In this document: positions 34,077 through 42,280 of the stretch, one piece after another | Layout of the letters: each line of letters begins with the position of its first letter | Position numbering within the stretch: position 1 is the first letter of the stretch | The notes under the pieces: model-generated | What the model was told of the DNA's origin: nothing | Databases searched by the model: none | The model's input: only the letters and a program-made list of their open reading frames with translations | NCBI GenBank assembly: GCA_051879195.1 | Contig: JBJELO010000217.1 | Location: 28,133-92,132, forward strand | DNA from: TWA4 sp051879195 | Lineage (GTDB): Bacteria > Bacillota > Clostridia > Lachnospirales > Lachnospiraceae | Reading direction: 5' to 3' | DNA: 64,000 nt | Program-made: the position numbers and the translations under genes

Positions 34077-35242
34077 AACAGATTGCAAGGATTATTTCTA
34101 CATATACGGCGGACGTTTCCGGCGTCTGTTCGGCTTTGTATGAACTGGGCGGCATGGTGGTCATGCATGATCCTTCCGGCTGCAATTCTACCTACAATAC
34201 CCATGATGAGCCGCGCTGGTATGATATGGACAGCCTGATTTTCATCTCCGGTCTGGCGGAGATCGATGCCATCATGGGCAATGACGAAAAACTGATTGAC
34301 GATGTGGTGACAGCAGCAGAGCAGCTTTCTCCCGCATTTATTGCACTTGCCCGCACACCGGTTCCCATGCTCAACGGAACCGATTTTGATGCCATTGCGT
34401 CGGTGATTACAAAACGGACGGGAATTCCGGCTTTTTACTTTCCCACCAACGGAACCCATTCCTATGTGATGGGTGCCGGGATGGCACTGGAAAAAATCGC
34501 GGATTATTATACGAAGAAACCGGCACAGGAGGAGAAGCCGGATCCTTCCCGTGTCAATCTTCTCGGTGTGACGCCTCTCGATTTTTCCGTAAACGGCATG
34601 GTGGATTCCATGAAAGATTTCCTGAAAGAGAATGGTTTTGATCTGATCAGCTGTTTTGCCATGGGAAGCAGTCTGTCTGATCTGGAGAAGGCGGGAGAAG
34701 CAGGCGTTAATCTGGTAGTTTCCTCGGTGGGACTTCCTGCGGCCCGGGTGCTCCGGGAAAAATTCGGAACGCCTTATGTTGTGGGAACACCTGTGGGACC
34801 CTTTGGAAAGGTAATTGCAGAAGATCTCAGACGGGCTGCGGAAACGGGAGAAAATATTTATTCCTGTACGAAGCGTCCTCCCGCTGAGGAGGCGGGGATT
34901 GTGGTCATCGGGGAAGCTGTAACTTCTGCTTCTCTGGCAGCGGCGGTTTCCATGAGCCGCAGGAAAGCGGTAAAGGTTCTCTGTCCGCTGGAGGCGGACA
35001 ATACGCTGTTTGTACCCGGAGATGAGCAGGCGGCTTACGAGGATGAACAGGAAGAACTGCTGAAAAATATGCCGGTGATCGTGGCGGATCCCATGTACCG
35101 GCCCATCTGTCCGGCAGAATCCAGATTCTACGAACTGCCCCACGAAGCATTTTCCGGCAGAATTTACCGGCGGAAAATACCGGATCTGGTAAAAACACGC
35201 AGTGTTTTCGAGGCTGGCTCTGAACAGTTATCTGGATTTTAA
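34073..35242 (+). CDS. NifK/NifN-like nitrogenase component 1 subunit, module 2
   Basis: Oxidored_nitro family subunit of 389 aa, last gene of the operon. Asp14 (TADVSG) and Cys37 (DPSGCNST) are at the same positions as in the module 1 K-like chain, and DEPRW follows in both. The third ligand loop reads RTPVPMLNGTDF, again without Cys. The C-terminal 110 residues, with VVIGEAVTSASLAAAV, are an extension not obvious in module 1. Coupled to the D-like gene through ATGA. No terminator is evident after it. Confidence 0.8.
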   Translation: MKQIARIISTYTADVSGVCSALYELGGMVVMHDPSGCNSTYNTHDEPRWYDMDSLIFISGLAEIDAIMGNDEKLIDDVVTAAEQLSPAFIALARTPVPMLNGTDFDAIASVITKRTGIPAFYFPTNGTHSYVMGAGMALEKIADYYTKKPAQEEKPDPSRVNLLGVTPLDFSVNGMVDSMKDFLKENGFDLISCFAMGSSLSDLEKAGEAGVNLVVSSVGLPAARVLREKFGTPYVVGTPVGPFGKVIAEDLRRAAETGENIYSCTKRPPAEEAGIVVIGEAVTSASLAAAVSMSRRKAVKVLCPLEADNTLFVPGDEQAAYEDEQEELLKNMPVIVADPMYRPICPAESRFYELPHEAFSGRIYRRKIPDLVKTRSVFEAGSEQLSGF

Positions 35243-35265
35243 TAGTTTCTTAATAGAAATTTCCT

Positions 35266-35294
35266 TTGTATTGCAGAACAATCCGTGGTAGAAT
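35266..35294 (+). promoter_or_regulatory. Sigma-A promoter of the LCP gene
   Basis: TTGTAT (35266-35271), 17 bases, TAGAAT (35289-35294). It starts a new unit after the nif-like operon. Confidence 0.5.
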
Positions 35295-35370
35295 ACAGAC
35301 GTATTCATAAATGCAGTCTGAGCTGTGAAAGGCGGACGGCTGTAAATCTATAAGAAGAAGGACAGGATTT

Positions 35371-36858
35371 ATGAAAAGGAAATTGTCAATTGCAAAGATT
35401 GTGGGTGTTATCCTGGCAGTTGTACAGCTGGTTTTAAGTGGTTTGCTGTCCATGCAGATATTCGGCATGGGTTTTCTTCCCACAAAATACTGGGCCGTAA
35501 TTACTGCAGTTCTGGCGCTGCTGTTTTTGATTACTTTTGCAACACAGTTTTTTAATAAAGCACACTGGATTGGAAAAATTATTGCAGTTCTGATCATTGC
35601 TGTACTTGCGTTTTGCATTCACTATGTGGGACAGGTGGGTGATACGCTGGAAGATATTTCCGATGCAGTTTCCATTGAAAAGAATCAGGTCATTGTTGTT
35701 GTTAAAAAAGACAGCCCCGCTCAGACTCTGAATGATCTGAAGGCCGGTTCATGGGGGATTCAGTATGCCGATGATGTGGAACTGATGGGTAAGGCAGCAG
35801 ACAAACTGAAAGAGATGCTGGATACGGATCTGAATCTGGCGGCATATGATGATTATGAAGCTTTATATCCGGCATTGATCAGCGGAGAGGTCGATGCCAT
35901 GGTGCTGAACTCTTCTTATCTGGATATGATCGATGAGCTGACCACGGAAGAAGAAGAGTATCGTTTTTCTGACGAGATCCGTGTAATTGAGACCCTGGAA
36001 TTTGAGGCGGAAGCGGAGAAACCGCTGGAAGCGAATGTTACGGAAGATTTTGATATTACAAAAGATCCGTTTATTGCTTATGTCAGCGGTATCGATACAT
36101 ATGGAGATATTACCACAAGAAGCCGTTCTGACGTGAATATTCTGCTGATTGCGAATCCGGAGACGAGACAGATTCTGATGGTTACGACACCCCGTGACGG
36201 TTATGTGATTATTCCGGGGATTTCCGGCAGCCAGAAGGATAAGCTGACACATGCCGGTATCTATGGCATTAATAAATCCATCGATACGATCAATTCGATC
36301 TATGATATTGATATCAATTACTATGCAAGAGTGAATTTTAATTCAGTGATCAATATTGTGGATGCTCTTGGCGGCGTGGATGTTTACTCCAGATATGATT
36401 TCACCGCTGGCGGAAATCATTTTACGGAAGGTTACAATCATCTGGATGGTAAACAGGCCCTCGCTTTTTCAAGGGAGCGTTATGCTTTCGCGGAAGGTGA
36501 TAACCAGCGTGGTAAAGACCAGATGGAGGTTATCAAGGGGATTATCAGGAAATGTACGACTCCTGCTATTCTGACCGGTTTCAGCAGTATCATGAATGAA
36601 ATATCGGATCAGGTTCAGACAAATCTTCCTACGGATTCCATTTATGCACTGGTGAAGATGCAGCTGGAGGATTCCAGAGAGTGGGAGATGTATTCCTATG
36701 CGATTACAGCGACAGGCAGCAGAGAATATTGTTACTCCTATACCGGCAAGAGCCTGTATGTGGCCAATCTGTCTGATTCTTCCATTGCGCATGCAAAGAG
36801 CCTGATGGAAGCAGTTATGAACGGTGAGAAGCTTACCGAAGCAGATGTGGTGCAGTAA
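35371..36858 (+). CDS. LCP (LytR-CpsA-Psr) family protein with extra binding-protein-like segment
   Basis: Membrane phosphotransferase family that attaches teichoic acids or capsule polymers to peptidoglycan, 495 aa. Three N-terminal transmembrane helices (about residues 10-90) are followed by a segment of about 110 residues (NQVIVVVKKDSPAQTLNDL to VDAMVLNSSYLDMI) resembling one lobe of a type 2 periplasmic binding protein. The LCP domain starts near residue 235, with TRSRSDVNILLI, TTPRDGYVIIPG and a late ERYAFAEGDNQRGKDQMEVI carrying the Arg/Asp residues of the active site. AAGGACAGG ribosome site. A terminator follows. Confidence 0.88.
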   Translation: MKRKLSIAKIVGVILAVVQLVLSGLLSMQIFGMGFLPTKYWAVITAVLALLFLITFATQFFNKAHWIGKIIAVLIIAVLAFCIHYVGQVGDTLEDISDAVSIEKNQVIVVVKKDSPAQTLNDLKAGSWGIQYADDVELMGKAADKLKEMLDTDLNLAAYDDYEALYPALISGEVDAMVLNSSYLDMIDELTTEEEEYRFSDEIRVIETLEFEAEAEKPLEANVTEDFDITKDPFIAYVSGIDTYGDITTRSRSDVNILLIANPETRQILMVTTPRDGYVIIPGISGSQKDKLTHAGIYGINKSIDTINSIYDIDINYYARVNFNSVINIVDALGGVDVYSRYDFTAGGNHFTEGYNHLDGKQALAFSRERYAFAEGDNQRGKDQMEVIKGIIRKCTTPAILTGFSSIMNEISDQVQTNLPTDSIYALVKMQLEDSREWEMYSYAITATGSREYCYSYTGKSLYVANLSDSSIAHAKSLMEAVMNGEKLTEADVVQ

Positions 36859-36904
36859 ATCAGATAAATCAGACAGGGTCACAAAAGATGTGAATTCCTG
36901 AACA

Positions 36905-36953
36905 GAAACCAACCGGATGTGTCGGAATGATATGTCCGGTTGGGTTCTTTTTT
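36905..36953 (+). terminator. Rho-independent terminator after the LCP gene
   Basis: CCAACCGGA (36909-36917) and TCCGGTTGG (36935-36943) form a 9-bp stem, followed by a T-rich tract to 36953. Its right half lies just before the next gene. Confidence 0.8.
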
Positions 36954-36979
36954 CAATAAACGACAGAAAGGATATTTTT

Positions 36980-38374
36980 ATGCTCAGGATAGAGAAAGTT
37001 CTGAAAGGGAAGATCTGTATTTTGTTATCCCTTCTTCTGATCTCCCTTTCTTTTTTATGGGGAAGTCCTGTGCGGGCAGGGGCAGAGGGAGAGGAAGCTC
37101 CCAGGCTTTCTGATGAGGAATATGTGACCGCCACGGACTGGCCGGAGGCGCCTGACATCAGTGCCGGAGCAGCTGTGCTGATCGAGGCGAACAGCGGTAC
37201 GGTTCTATATGCAAAAAATGCGGACAGCAAATGTTATCCGGCCAGTATTACCAAAATTCTGACGGCACTGATCACCATTGAAAACTGTGATCTTTCCGAT
37301 ACGCTGGTATTTGAGGGGGAAGCGCTGGATCCGCTTCCGGATGGATATGTTTCCATTGAGCCTTCAGAAGGGGAAAAGATGTCTGTGGAAGATTGTCTGA
37401 ACGGTCTGCTTCTGAAGTCTGCCAATGATGCGGCCAATGCTCTGGCTGTTCATAATTCCGGTACCATCGCAGCTTTTGCAAAAATCATGAACCGGAGAGC
37501 GGCGCAGGCCGGTGCGACACACACGCATTTCACGAATCCAAGCGGACTTGCTGACGAAAAACATTATACAACGCCCTACGATATGGCCATGATTATGCGG
37601 GCATGTATTCAGCAGGAGGAGTTTCTCAGGATTGCCGGCTCGACTTCTTATACGATTCCGGCAACCAATACCCATGGGGCCAGATATGTGGAGATGCGTC
37701 ATGAGATGCTGAAGCAGGGATCGGAATTCTATTACCCTTATTGTAAAGCGGGAAAGACCGGTTTCACCAGTGCGTCAGGGTATACTCTGATTACTTATGC
37801 ACAGAAGGACGGCATTGATCTGATTGCCTGTGTGATGCAGTGTGAGAAGGGGGAACAGTACCGCTCCACCAGGGCTCTTTTTGATTATGGATTTGATCAT
37901 TTTCAGGTTCTGACCGGAGAAGAGGCGGACGATGACAGGAGCACGCTGTCGACAGACAGTTTTGCGCTGAATCAGATTCAGACACGCAGAGATTTCCGGC
38001 TGGAGAAGACCGGAAGCAGTTCTCTGATTTTGCCCAAAGGTCTGACGATGACTGATCTGGAGACAGTCCTGCAGTATCTGGATCCGGAGGAAGAAAAGGA
38101 TGGGTGTTTTGCAGAGGCAGCCTATCAGTACGAAGGTATGACTCTGGGAACTGCCAGACTTCGTCTGACCGGGCCGGACCTGCAGGAGCGTTTTGAGGAA
38201 ACGGCAGACAGACTGCAGATGGATTATCAGAAGGAGCAGCAGACTTTTTCAGTATGCGTGGCGGGAATCGGGCTGGTTCTGATCATTGCCCTGATTTTTG
38301 TGATTATTACGCTGTGCCGGTACAGAAAGGAAAAACAGACAGGGAAGGACGGAGAAGATGAGCAGCAACATTGA
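36980..38374 (+). CDS. D-alanyl-D-alanine carboxypeptidase (DacF-like, penicillin-binding protein)
   Basis: Serine DD-carboxypeptidase of peptidase family S11, 464 aa, which trims the terminal D-Ala of peptidoglycan side chains. The signal peptide KICILLSLLLISLSFLWGSP is followed by the active-site SITK (in YPASITKIL), the second motif SAND and the KTG motif in KAGKTGFTSASGY. A C-terminal membrane helix (VCVAGIGLVLIIALIFVIIT) anchors the protein. DacF-type enzymes act in vegetative or forespore wall assembly. AAAGGAT ribosome site. The 3' end overlaps the HD-domain gene by 17 bases. Confidence 0.9.
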   Translation: MLRIEKVLKGKICILLSLLLISLSFLWGSPVRAGAEGEEAPRLSDEEYVTATDWPEAPDISAGAAVLIEANSGTVLYAKNADSKCYPASITKILTALITIENCDLSDTLVFEGEALDPLPDGYVSIEPSEGEKMSVEDCLNGLLLKSANDAANALAVHNSGTIAAFAKIMNRRAAQAGATHTHFTNPSGLADEKHYTTPYDMAMIMRACIQQEEFLRIAGSTSYTIPATNTHGARYVEMRHEMLKQGSEFYYPYCKAGKTGFTSASGYTLITYAQKDGIDLIACVMQCEKGEQYRSTRALFDYGFDHFQVLTGEEADDDRSTLSTDSFALNQIQTRRDFRLEKTGSSSLILPKGLTMTDLETVLQYLDPEEEKDGCFAEAAYQYEGMTLGTARLRLTGPDLQERFEETADRLQMDYQKEQQTFSVCVAGIGLVLIIALIFVIITLCRYRKEKQTGKDGEDEQQH

Positions 38375-39128
38375 TTTTATTCATGCCAGACAGGTGTTTG
38401 AACAGTATCTGGACAATTATGACAGGGAAGACGATAAAATCCGGCTGAAAATCACACATACTTACTGTGTGGTTGACTGCAGCCGGGAGATTGCGGTACG
38501 CATGGGGCTTTCCGATGAAGATGTGGAACTTGCCATGATAATCGGACTGCTGCATGATATCGGCAGATTTGAGCAGCTGAGACGTTACAACAGCTTTGAG
38601 CCTGCCACCATGGACCACGCCGCAGAGGGTGTCCATCTCCTGTTTGATGAGGGGATGATCCGGCAGTTTATGGAAGATGACCGTTTCGATGAACTGATTC
38701 GTACAGCCATTGCCAGACATTCCGATTTCAAACTGGAAGGGATTGAAGATAAGCGTACGCTTCTTCATGCCAGACTGATCCGGGATGCGGATAAGCTGGA
38801 CAACTGCCGGGTGAAGCTGGAAGATTCCATTGAAGTGATGTTGAATAAAACGGCGGAAGAAGTCGGGAGGGAACCCATCAGTGATGTGGTTTTCCAGACA
38901 GCCTGCGACGGGCGCTCCGTCTATTCCCCGGACCGCCGGACCGCCATGGATTACTGGGTTTCCTATATTGCCTATATTTACGACATCAATTTCAGGGAAA
39001 CACTGCAGATTATCCGCGAAAAAAATTATATCCCGCGCATCGCTGCACGGATTCTATATACAAATGAGGATACTGCGGAAAAAATGAAGCGCATTGAAAG
39101 GGATGTCCTGGGACTTCTTGACTTTTAA
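38358..39128 (+). CDS. HD-domain phosphohydrolase
   Basis: Cytoplasmic metal-dependent phosphohydrolase family protein, 256 aa. Metal ligands are visible as His in KITHTYCVV (about residue 34), the HD pair in GLLHDIGRFEQ (about residue 64) and Asp in IRDADKLDN. Substrate, perhaps a nucleotide or cyclic nucleotide, cannot be read from the sequence. It is coupled to the carboxypeptidase gene by overlap. Its stop codon is inside the next promoter. Confidence 0.8.
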   Translation: MSSNIDFIHARQVFEQYLDNYDREDDKIRLKITHTYCVVDCSREIAVRMGLSDEDVELAMIIGLLHDIGRFEQLRRYNSFEPATMDHAAEGVHLLFDEGMIRQFMEDDRFDELIRTAIARHSDFKLEGIEDKRTLLHARLIRDADKLDNCRVKLEDSIEVMLNKTAEEVGREPISDVVFQTACDGRSVYSPDRRTAMDYWVSYIAYIYDINFRETLQIIREKNYIPRIAARILYTNEDTAEKMKRIERDVLGLLDF

Positions 39129-39146
39129 GATTTAAAGCGTTATAAT
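39118..39146 (+). promoter_or_regulatory. Near-consensus sigma-A promoter of the ABC importer
   Basis: TTGACT (39118-39123), 17 bases, TATAAT (39141-39146). The -35 lies in the last codons of the HD gene. The leader contains a hairpin ATGCTG-tt-CCAT / ATGG-CAGCAT at 39158-39183. Confidence 0.8.
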
Positions 39147-39214
39147 ACCACACAGAAATGCTGTTCCATATGTATGGCAGCATAGTAATGAAATAAGGAA
39201 GAGAGGAAATGAGT

Positions 39215-40270
39215 ATGAAAACAACGAAAAAGATTTTTGCTCTTATGCTGGCACTGATGCTGGCATTGTCTATGACAGCCTGTGGTTCTTCTGACAAGGG
39301 AGAATCAAAAGATACGGCGGAGGCGGCAACTACTCCGGCGGCAGAGGAAGGCGATACAACAGCAGATTCCGGCAGTGAATCCGGTCAGAAATTCAAGATC
39401 GGTATCTGTCAGCTGGTTCAGCATGAGGCTCTTGATGCAGCAACACAGGGCTTTATCGATGAAGTGAAAGCGGAAATGGGTGAAGACGCGGTTGAATTTG
39501 ATCTGCAGAACGCACAGAACGATTCCAATACCTGTTCCACCATCGTTAACAATTTTGTATCCAATAATTATGATCTGATTCTTGCCAATGCAACACCTGC
39601 TTTACAGGCAGCTGCAGCAGCAACCAACACGATTCCGATTCTCGGTACATCTGTTACAGAATACGGTGTAGCGCTTCAGCTTTCCGATTTTGACGGTACT
39701 GTCGGCGGTAATATTTCCGGTACATCCGATCTGGCGCCTCTGGAAGATCAGGCCAATATGGTTAAGGAACTGTTCCCCGATGCAGAGAATGTTGGTCTGC
39801 TGTACTGCTCATCCGAAGCAAATTCCCAGTATCAGGTTGATACGGTAAAAGCTTATCTGGAAGATCTCGGTTATACCTGCAAGCTCTATGCGTTCTCCGA
39901 TTCCAATGATATTTCAGCAGTTACAACAACCGCTTCTACAGAATGTGACGTAATCTATGTACCTACCGACAACACAGTTGCTTCCAATACCGGTATCATC
40001 AGCAATATCTGCATGCCCGCAGGTGTGCCTGTTATTGCCGGCGAAGAAGGTATCTGTGCAGGATGCGGCGTTGCAACTCTGTCTATCAGCTACTATGATC
40101 TGGGCGTTGCGACCGGTAAGATGGCTGTACGGATTCTGAGAGACGGTGAGGATATTTCCACCATGCCCGTTGAATACGCACCCAATTTTGTTAAGAAGTA
40201 CAACGAATCCGTCTGCAATGATCTGAATATCACAATTCCTGACGGTTATGAAGCAATCAAGTCCGAATAA
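39215..40270 (+). CDS. ABC importer substrate-binding lipoprotein (TrpX-like)
   Basis: Membrane-anchored binding protein of the ABC_sub_bind family, 351 aa. Signal segment KKIFALMLALMLALSM with lipobox MTAC, then an acidic, Thr/Ala-rich linker before the domain starting FKIGICQLVQHEALDAATQG. This family serves importers of aromatic amino acids or other small molecules (TrpXYZ-type). No T-box is seen in the short leader. Start 39215 is favoured over 39209 by spacing to GAGAGG. A terminator separates it from the permease gene, a usual way to make binding protein in excess. Confidence 0.85.
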   Translation: MKTTKKIFALMLALMLALSMTACGSSDKGESKDTAEAATTPAAEEGDTTADSGSESGQKFKIGICQLVQHEALDAATQGFIDEVKAEMGEDAVEFDLQNAQNDSNTCSTIVNNFVSNNYDLILANATPALQAAAAATNTIPILGTSVTEYGVALQLSDFDGTVGGNISGTSDLAPLEDQANMVKELFPDAENVGLLYCSSEANSQYQVDTVKAYLEDLGYTCKLYAFSDSNDISAVTTTASTECDVIYVPTDNTVASNTGIISNICMPAGVPVIAGEEGICAGCGVATLSISYYDLGVATGKMAVRILRDGEDISTMPVEYAPNFVKKYNESVCNDLNITIPDGYEAIKSE

Positions 40271-40297
40271 TCACGGTATCGGTCCGGACTGACATGT

Positions 40298-40349
40298 GCG
40301 GGGAGGGAAGATTCCAGCAGGATTCTTCCGCCCCCGCTTTTACTTTTAT
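40298..40349 (+). terminator. Terminator between binding protein and permease genes
   Basis: GCGGGG...GGAAGA...TCC pairs with GGATTCTTCC...CCCCGC across an AGCA loop, with a few mismatches (40298-40337), then TTTTACTTTTATT. Likely partial read-through. Confidence 0.8.
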
Positions 40350-40389
40350 TCAAATCTGCCTGATTCCGGTTAGCTGCATTTTTTTCAGC

Positions 40390-40417
40390 TGGACATTTCG
40401 GATGATTTGTATATAAT
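40390..40417 (+). promoter_or_regulatory. Second promoter, for permease and ATPase
   Basis: TGGACA (40390-40395), 16 bases, TATAAT (40412-40417). Located after the internal terminator. Confidence 0.6.
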
Positions 40418-40456
40418 GGGAGAGTACACAGGATTATATGGAGGAATATACGTAAT

Positions 40457-41404
40457 ATGGAAAGTTTATTTGCCGCATTGCCCGGGGCAGTCGCACAGGG
40501 ACTGATCTGGGGTATTATGGCCATCGGTGTGTATATTACATACCGCATTCTGGATGTGGCCGATCTGACAGTAGACGGTACCATGTGTACCGGAGGCGCA
40601 GTTTGTATTATGATGCTGATCAACGGTTACAATGTGTGGGTTGCCCTGCTGGCTGCTACAGCAGCAGGTATGCTGGCGGGACTGGCAACGGGCCTGTTTC
40701 ATACATTTATGGGAATTCCGGCTATTCTGGCAGGGATTCTGACACAGCTGTCACTTTATTCTGTGAATCTGAAGATTATGGGAAAGGCCAATCAGGCCAT
40801 CAATGTGGATCAGTGTGATCTGCTGGTATCTCTCCGGTTCATCAAGCTGTCCACGACCATTGAAAAAGCAGGCAGTGTCGTGAAAGGATTTTTCAGCAAC
40901 ACGATTGTGATTGTAGCATTGGTTACCGTTGCTGTCATTCTGATACTGTACTGGTTTTTCGGCACAGAAGTGGGCTGCTCTCTGCGTGCCACAGGCTGCA
41001 ATGGCAATATGGCCCGTGCGCAGGGTATCAATACCAACATGAATAAGGTACTGGGACTGATGATTTCCAATGGTCTCGTGGGATTATCCAGTGCACTGCT
41101 GGCACAGTATCAGGGTTTTGCCGATGTTCAGATGGGCCGCGGTGCTATTGTCATCGGTCTGGCAGCCGTGATTATCGGTGAAGCTGTTTTCGGAAGAATT
41201 TTTCACAATTTCGGATTCCGTCTTCTGGGAGTTGCGTTCGGCTCCATTTTATACTATCTGGTACTTCAGATCGTTATCTGGCGCGGAATCGATACCGACC
41301 TGCTGAAACTTCTGTCCGCTCTGGTTGTAGCAGTTTTCCTGGCAGTTCCCTACTGGAAGGGTAAATATTTCTCAAAACCGGTTAAGAGAGGGGGCAATCA
41401 GTAA
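40457..41404 (+). CDS. ABC importer permease (TrpY-like)
   Basis: Integral membrane permease of 315 aa with about eight or nine hydrophobic helices, in the branched-chain permease (BPD_transp_2) family. The segment GCSLRATGCNGNMARAQGIN is the coupling-loop (EAA-like) region that contacts the ATPase. Works with the flanking binding protein and ATPase. GGAGGA ribosome site; the stop overlaps the ATPase start (TAATG). Confidence 0.88.
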   Translation: MESLFAALPGAVAQGLIWGIMAIGVYITYRILDVADLTVDGTMCTGGAVCIMMLINGYNVWVALLAATAAGMLAGLATGLFHTFMGIPAILAGILTQLSLYSVNLKIMGKANQAINVDQCDLLVSLRFIKLSTTIEKAGSVVKGFFSNTIVIVALVTVAVILILYWFFGTEVGCSLRATGCNGNMARAQGINTNMNKVLGLMISNGLVGLSSALLAQYQGFADVQMGRGAIVIGLAAVIIGEAVFGRIFHNFGFRLLGVAFGSILYYLVLQIVIWRGIDTDLLKLLSALVVAVFLAVPYWKGKYFSKPVKRGGNQ

Positions 41405-42198
41405 TGCTGGAAATAAAAAATGTATACAAAACCTTCAATCCCGGGACAGTGAATGAAAAGCAGGCCCTGAAAGGGATTTCCCTGACGCTGGAAGACGGTG
41501 ACTTCGTAACGGTAATCGGCGGTAACGGAGCCGGCAAGTCTACCATGCTGAACGCAGTTGCAGGTGTGTGGCCGGTGGATGAAGGACAGATCATCATTGA
41601 CGGTGTGGATGTCACCAGATTATCCGAGCATAAGCGTGCGGCTTATCTGGGCCGGGTATTTCAGGATCCCATGACCGGTACGGCCGCGACCATGGGGATT
41701 GAAGAGAACCTTGCTCTGGCCTGCAGACGGGGACAGCATCGTACCCTTCGTCCTGGGATCCGCAGAAAAGAGCGTGAAGAATACAGGGAACTGTTAAAAA
41801 TTCTGGGGCTTGGTCTGGAGAACCGTCTGACCAGCAAAGTGGGACTTCTGTCCGGCGGGCAGCGTCAGGCTCTGACTCTGCTGATGGCAACGCTGAAGAA
41901 GCCGAAACTGCTTCTGCTGGATGAACATACTGCTGCACTTGATCCCAAAACCGCTGCAAAAGTGCTGGAAACCACAGAGACAATTGTGAATCGGGATCAT
42001 CTTACGACTCTTATGATTACACATAATATGCGTGATGCCATTGCACACGGTAACCGTCTGATCATGATGATGGACGGCAGAATCATTCTTGATATCCGCG
42101 GGGAAGAGAAGAGAAAGCTGACAGTGGAAGATCTGCTGCATCAGTTTGAGATCGTCAGCGGAGAACAGTTTGCCAGCGACAAGGCAATCCTGGGATAA
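41404..42198 (+). CDS. ABC importer ATP-binding protein (TrpZ-like)
   Basis: ATPase subunit of 264 aa. Walker A GGNGAGKST (about residues 39-47), signature LSGGQRQAL, Walker B LLLLDEHTAALD and the switch His in ITHNMRDAI are all intact. Translationally coupled to the permease. Ends before a bidirectional terminator shared with the MATE gene. Confidence 0.93.
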   Translation: MLEIKNVYKTFNPGTVNEKQALKGISLTLEDGDFVTVIGGNGAGKSTMLNAVAGVWPVDEGQIIIDGVDVTRLSEHKRAAYLGRVFQDPMTGTAATMGIEENLALACRRGQHRTLRPGIRRKEREEYRELLKILGLGLENRLTSKVGLLSGGQRQALTLLMATLKKPKLLLLDEHTAALDPKTAAKVLETTETIVNRDHLTTLMITHNMRDAIAHGNRLIMMMDGRIILDIRGEEKRKLTVEDLLHQFEIVSGEQFASDKAILG

Positions 42199-42230
42199 TA
42201 ATTATCAGGCTACTGAAAAATATGAAATGA

Positions 42231-42280
42231 AAAACAGCAGATGAACCAACCGTATCAGGAGTCCGTCTGCTGTTTTATTT
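42231..42280. terminator. Bidirectional terminator between ABC ATPase and MATE genes
   Basis: AAAACAGCAGA (42231-42241) and TCTGCTGTTTT (42266-42276) form a perfect 11-bp stem. A run of T follows on the plus strand and the A-rich left side gives U on the minus strand. Confidence 0.85.

Noticed and set aside
39147..39214. T-box or tryptophan-type leader before the ABC importer
   Set aside because: The leader is only about 60 bases and has a simple hairpin, with no T-box sequence.
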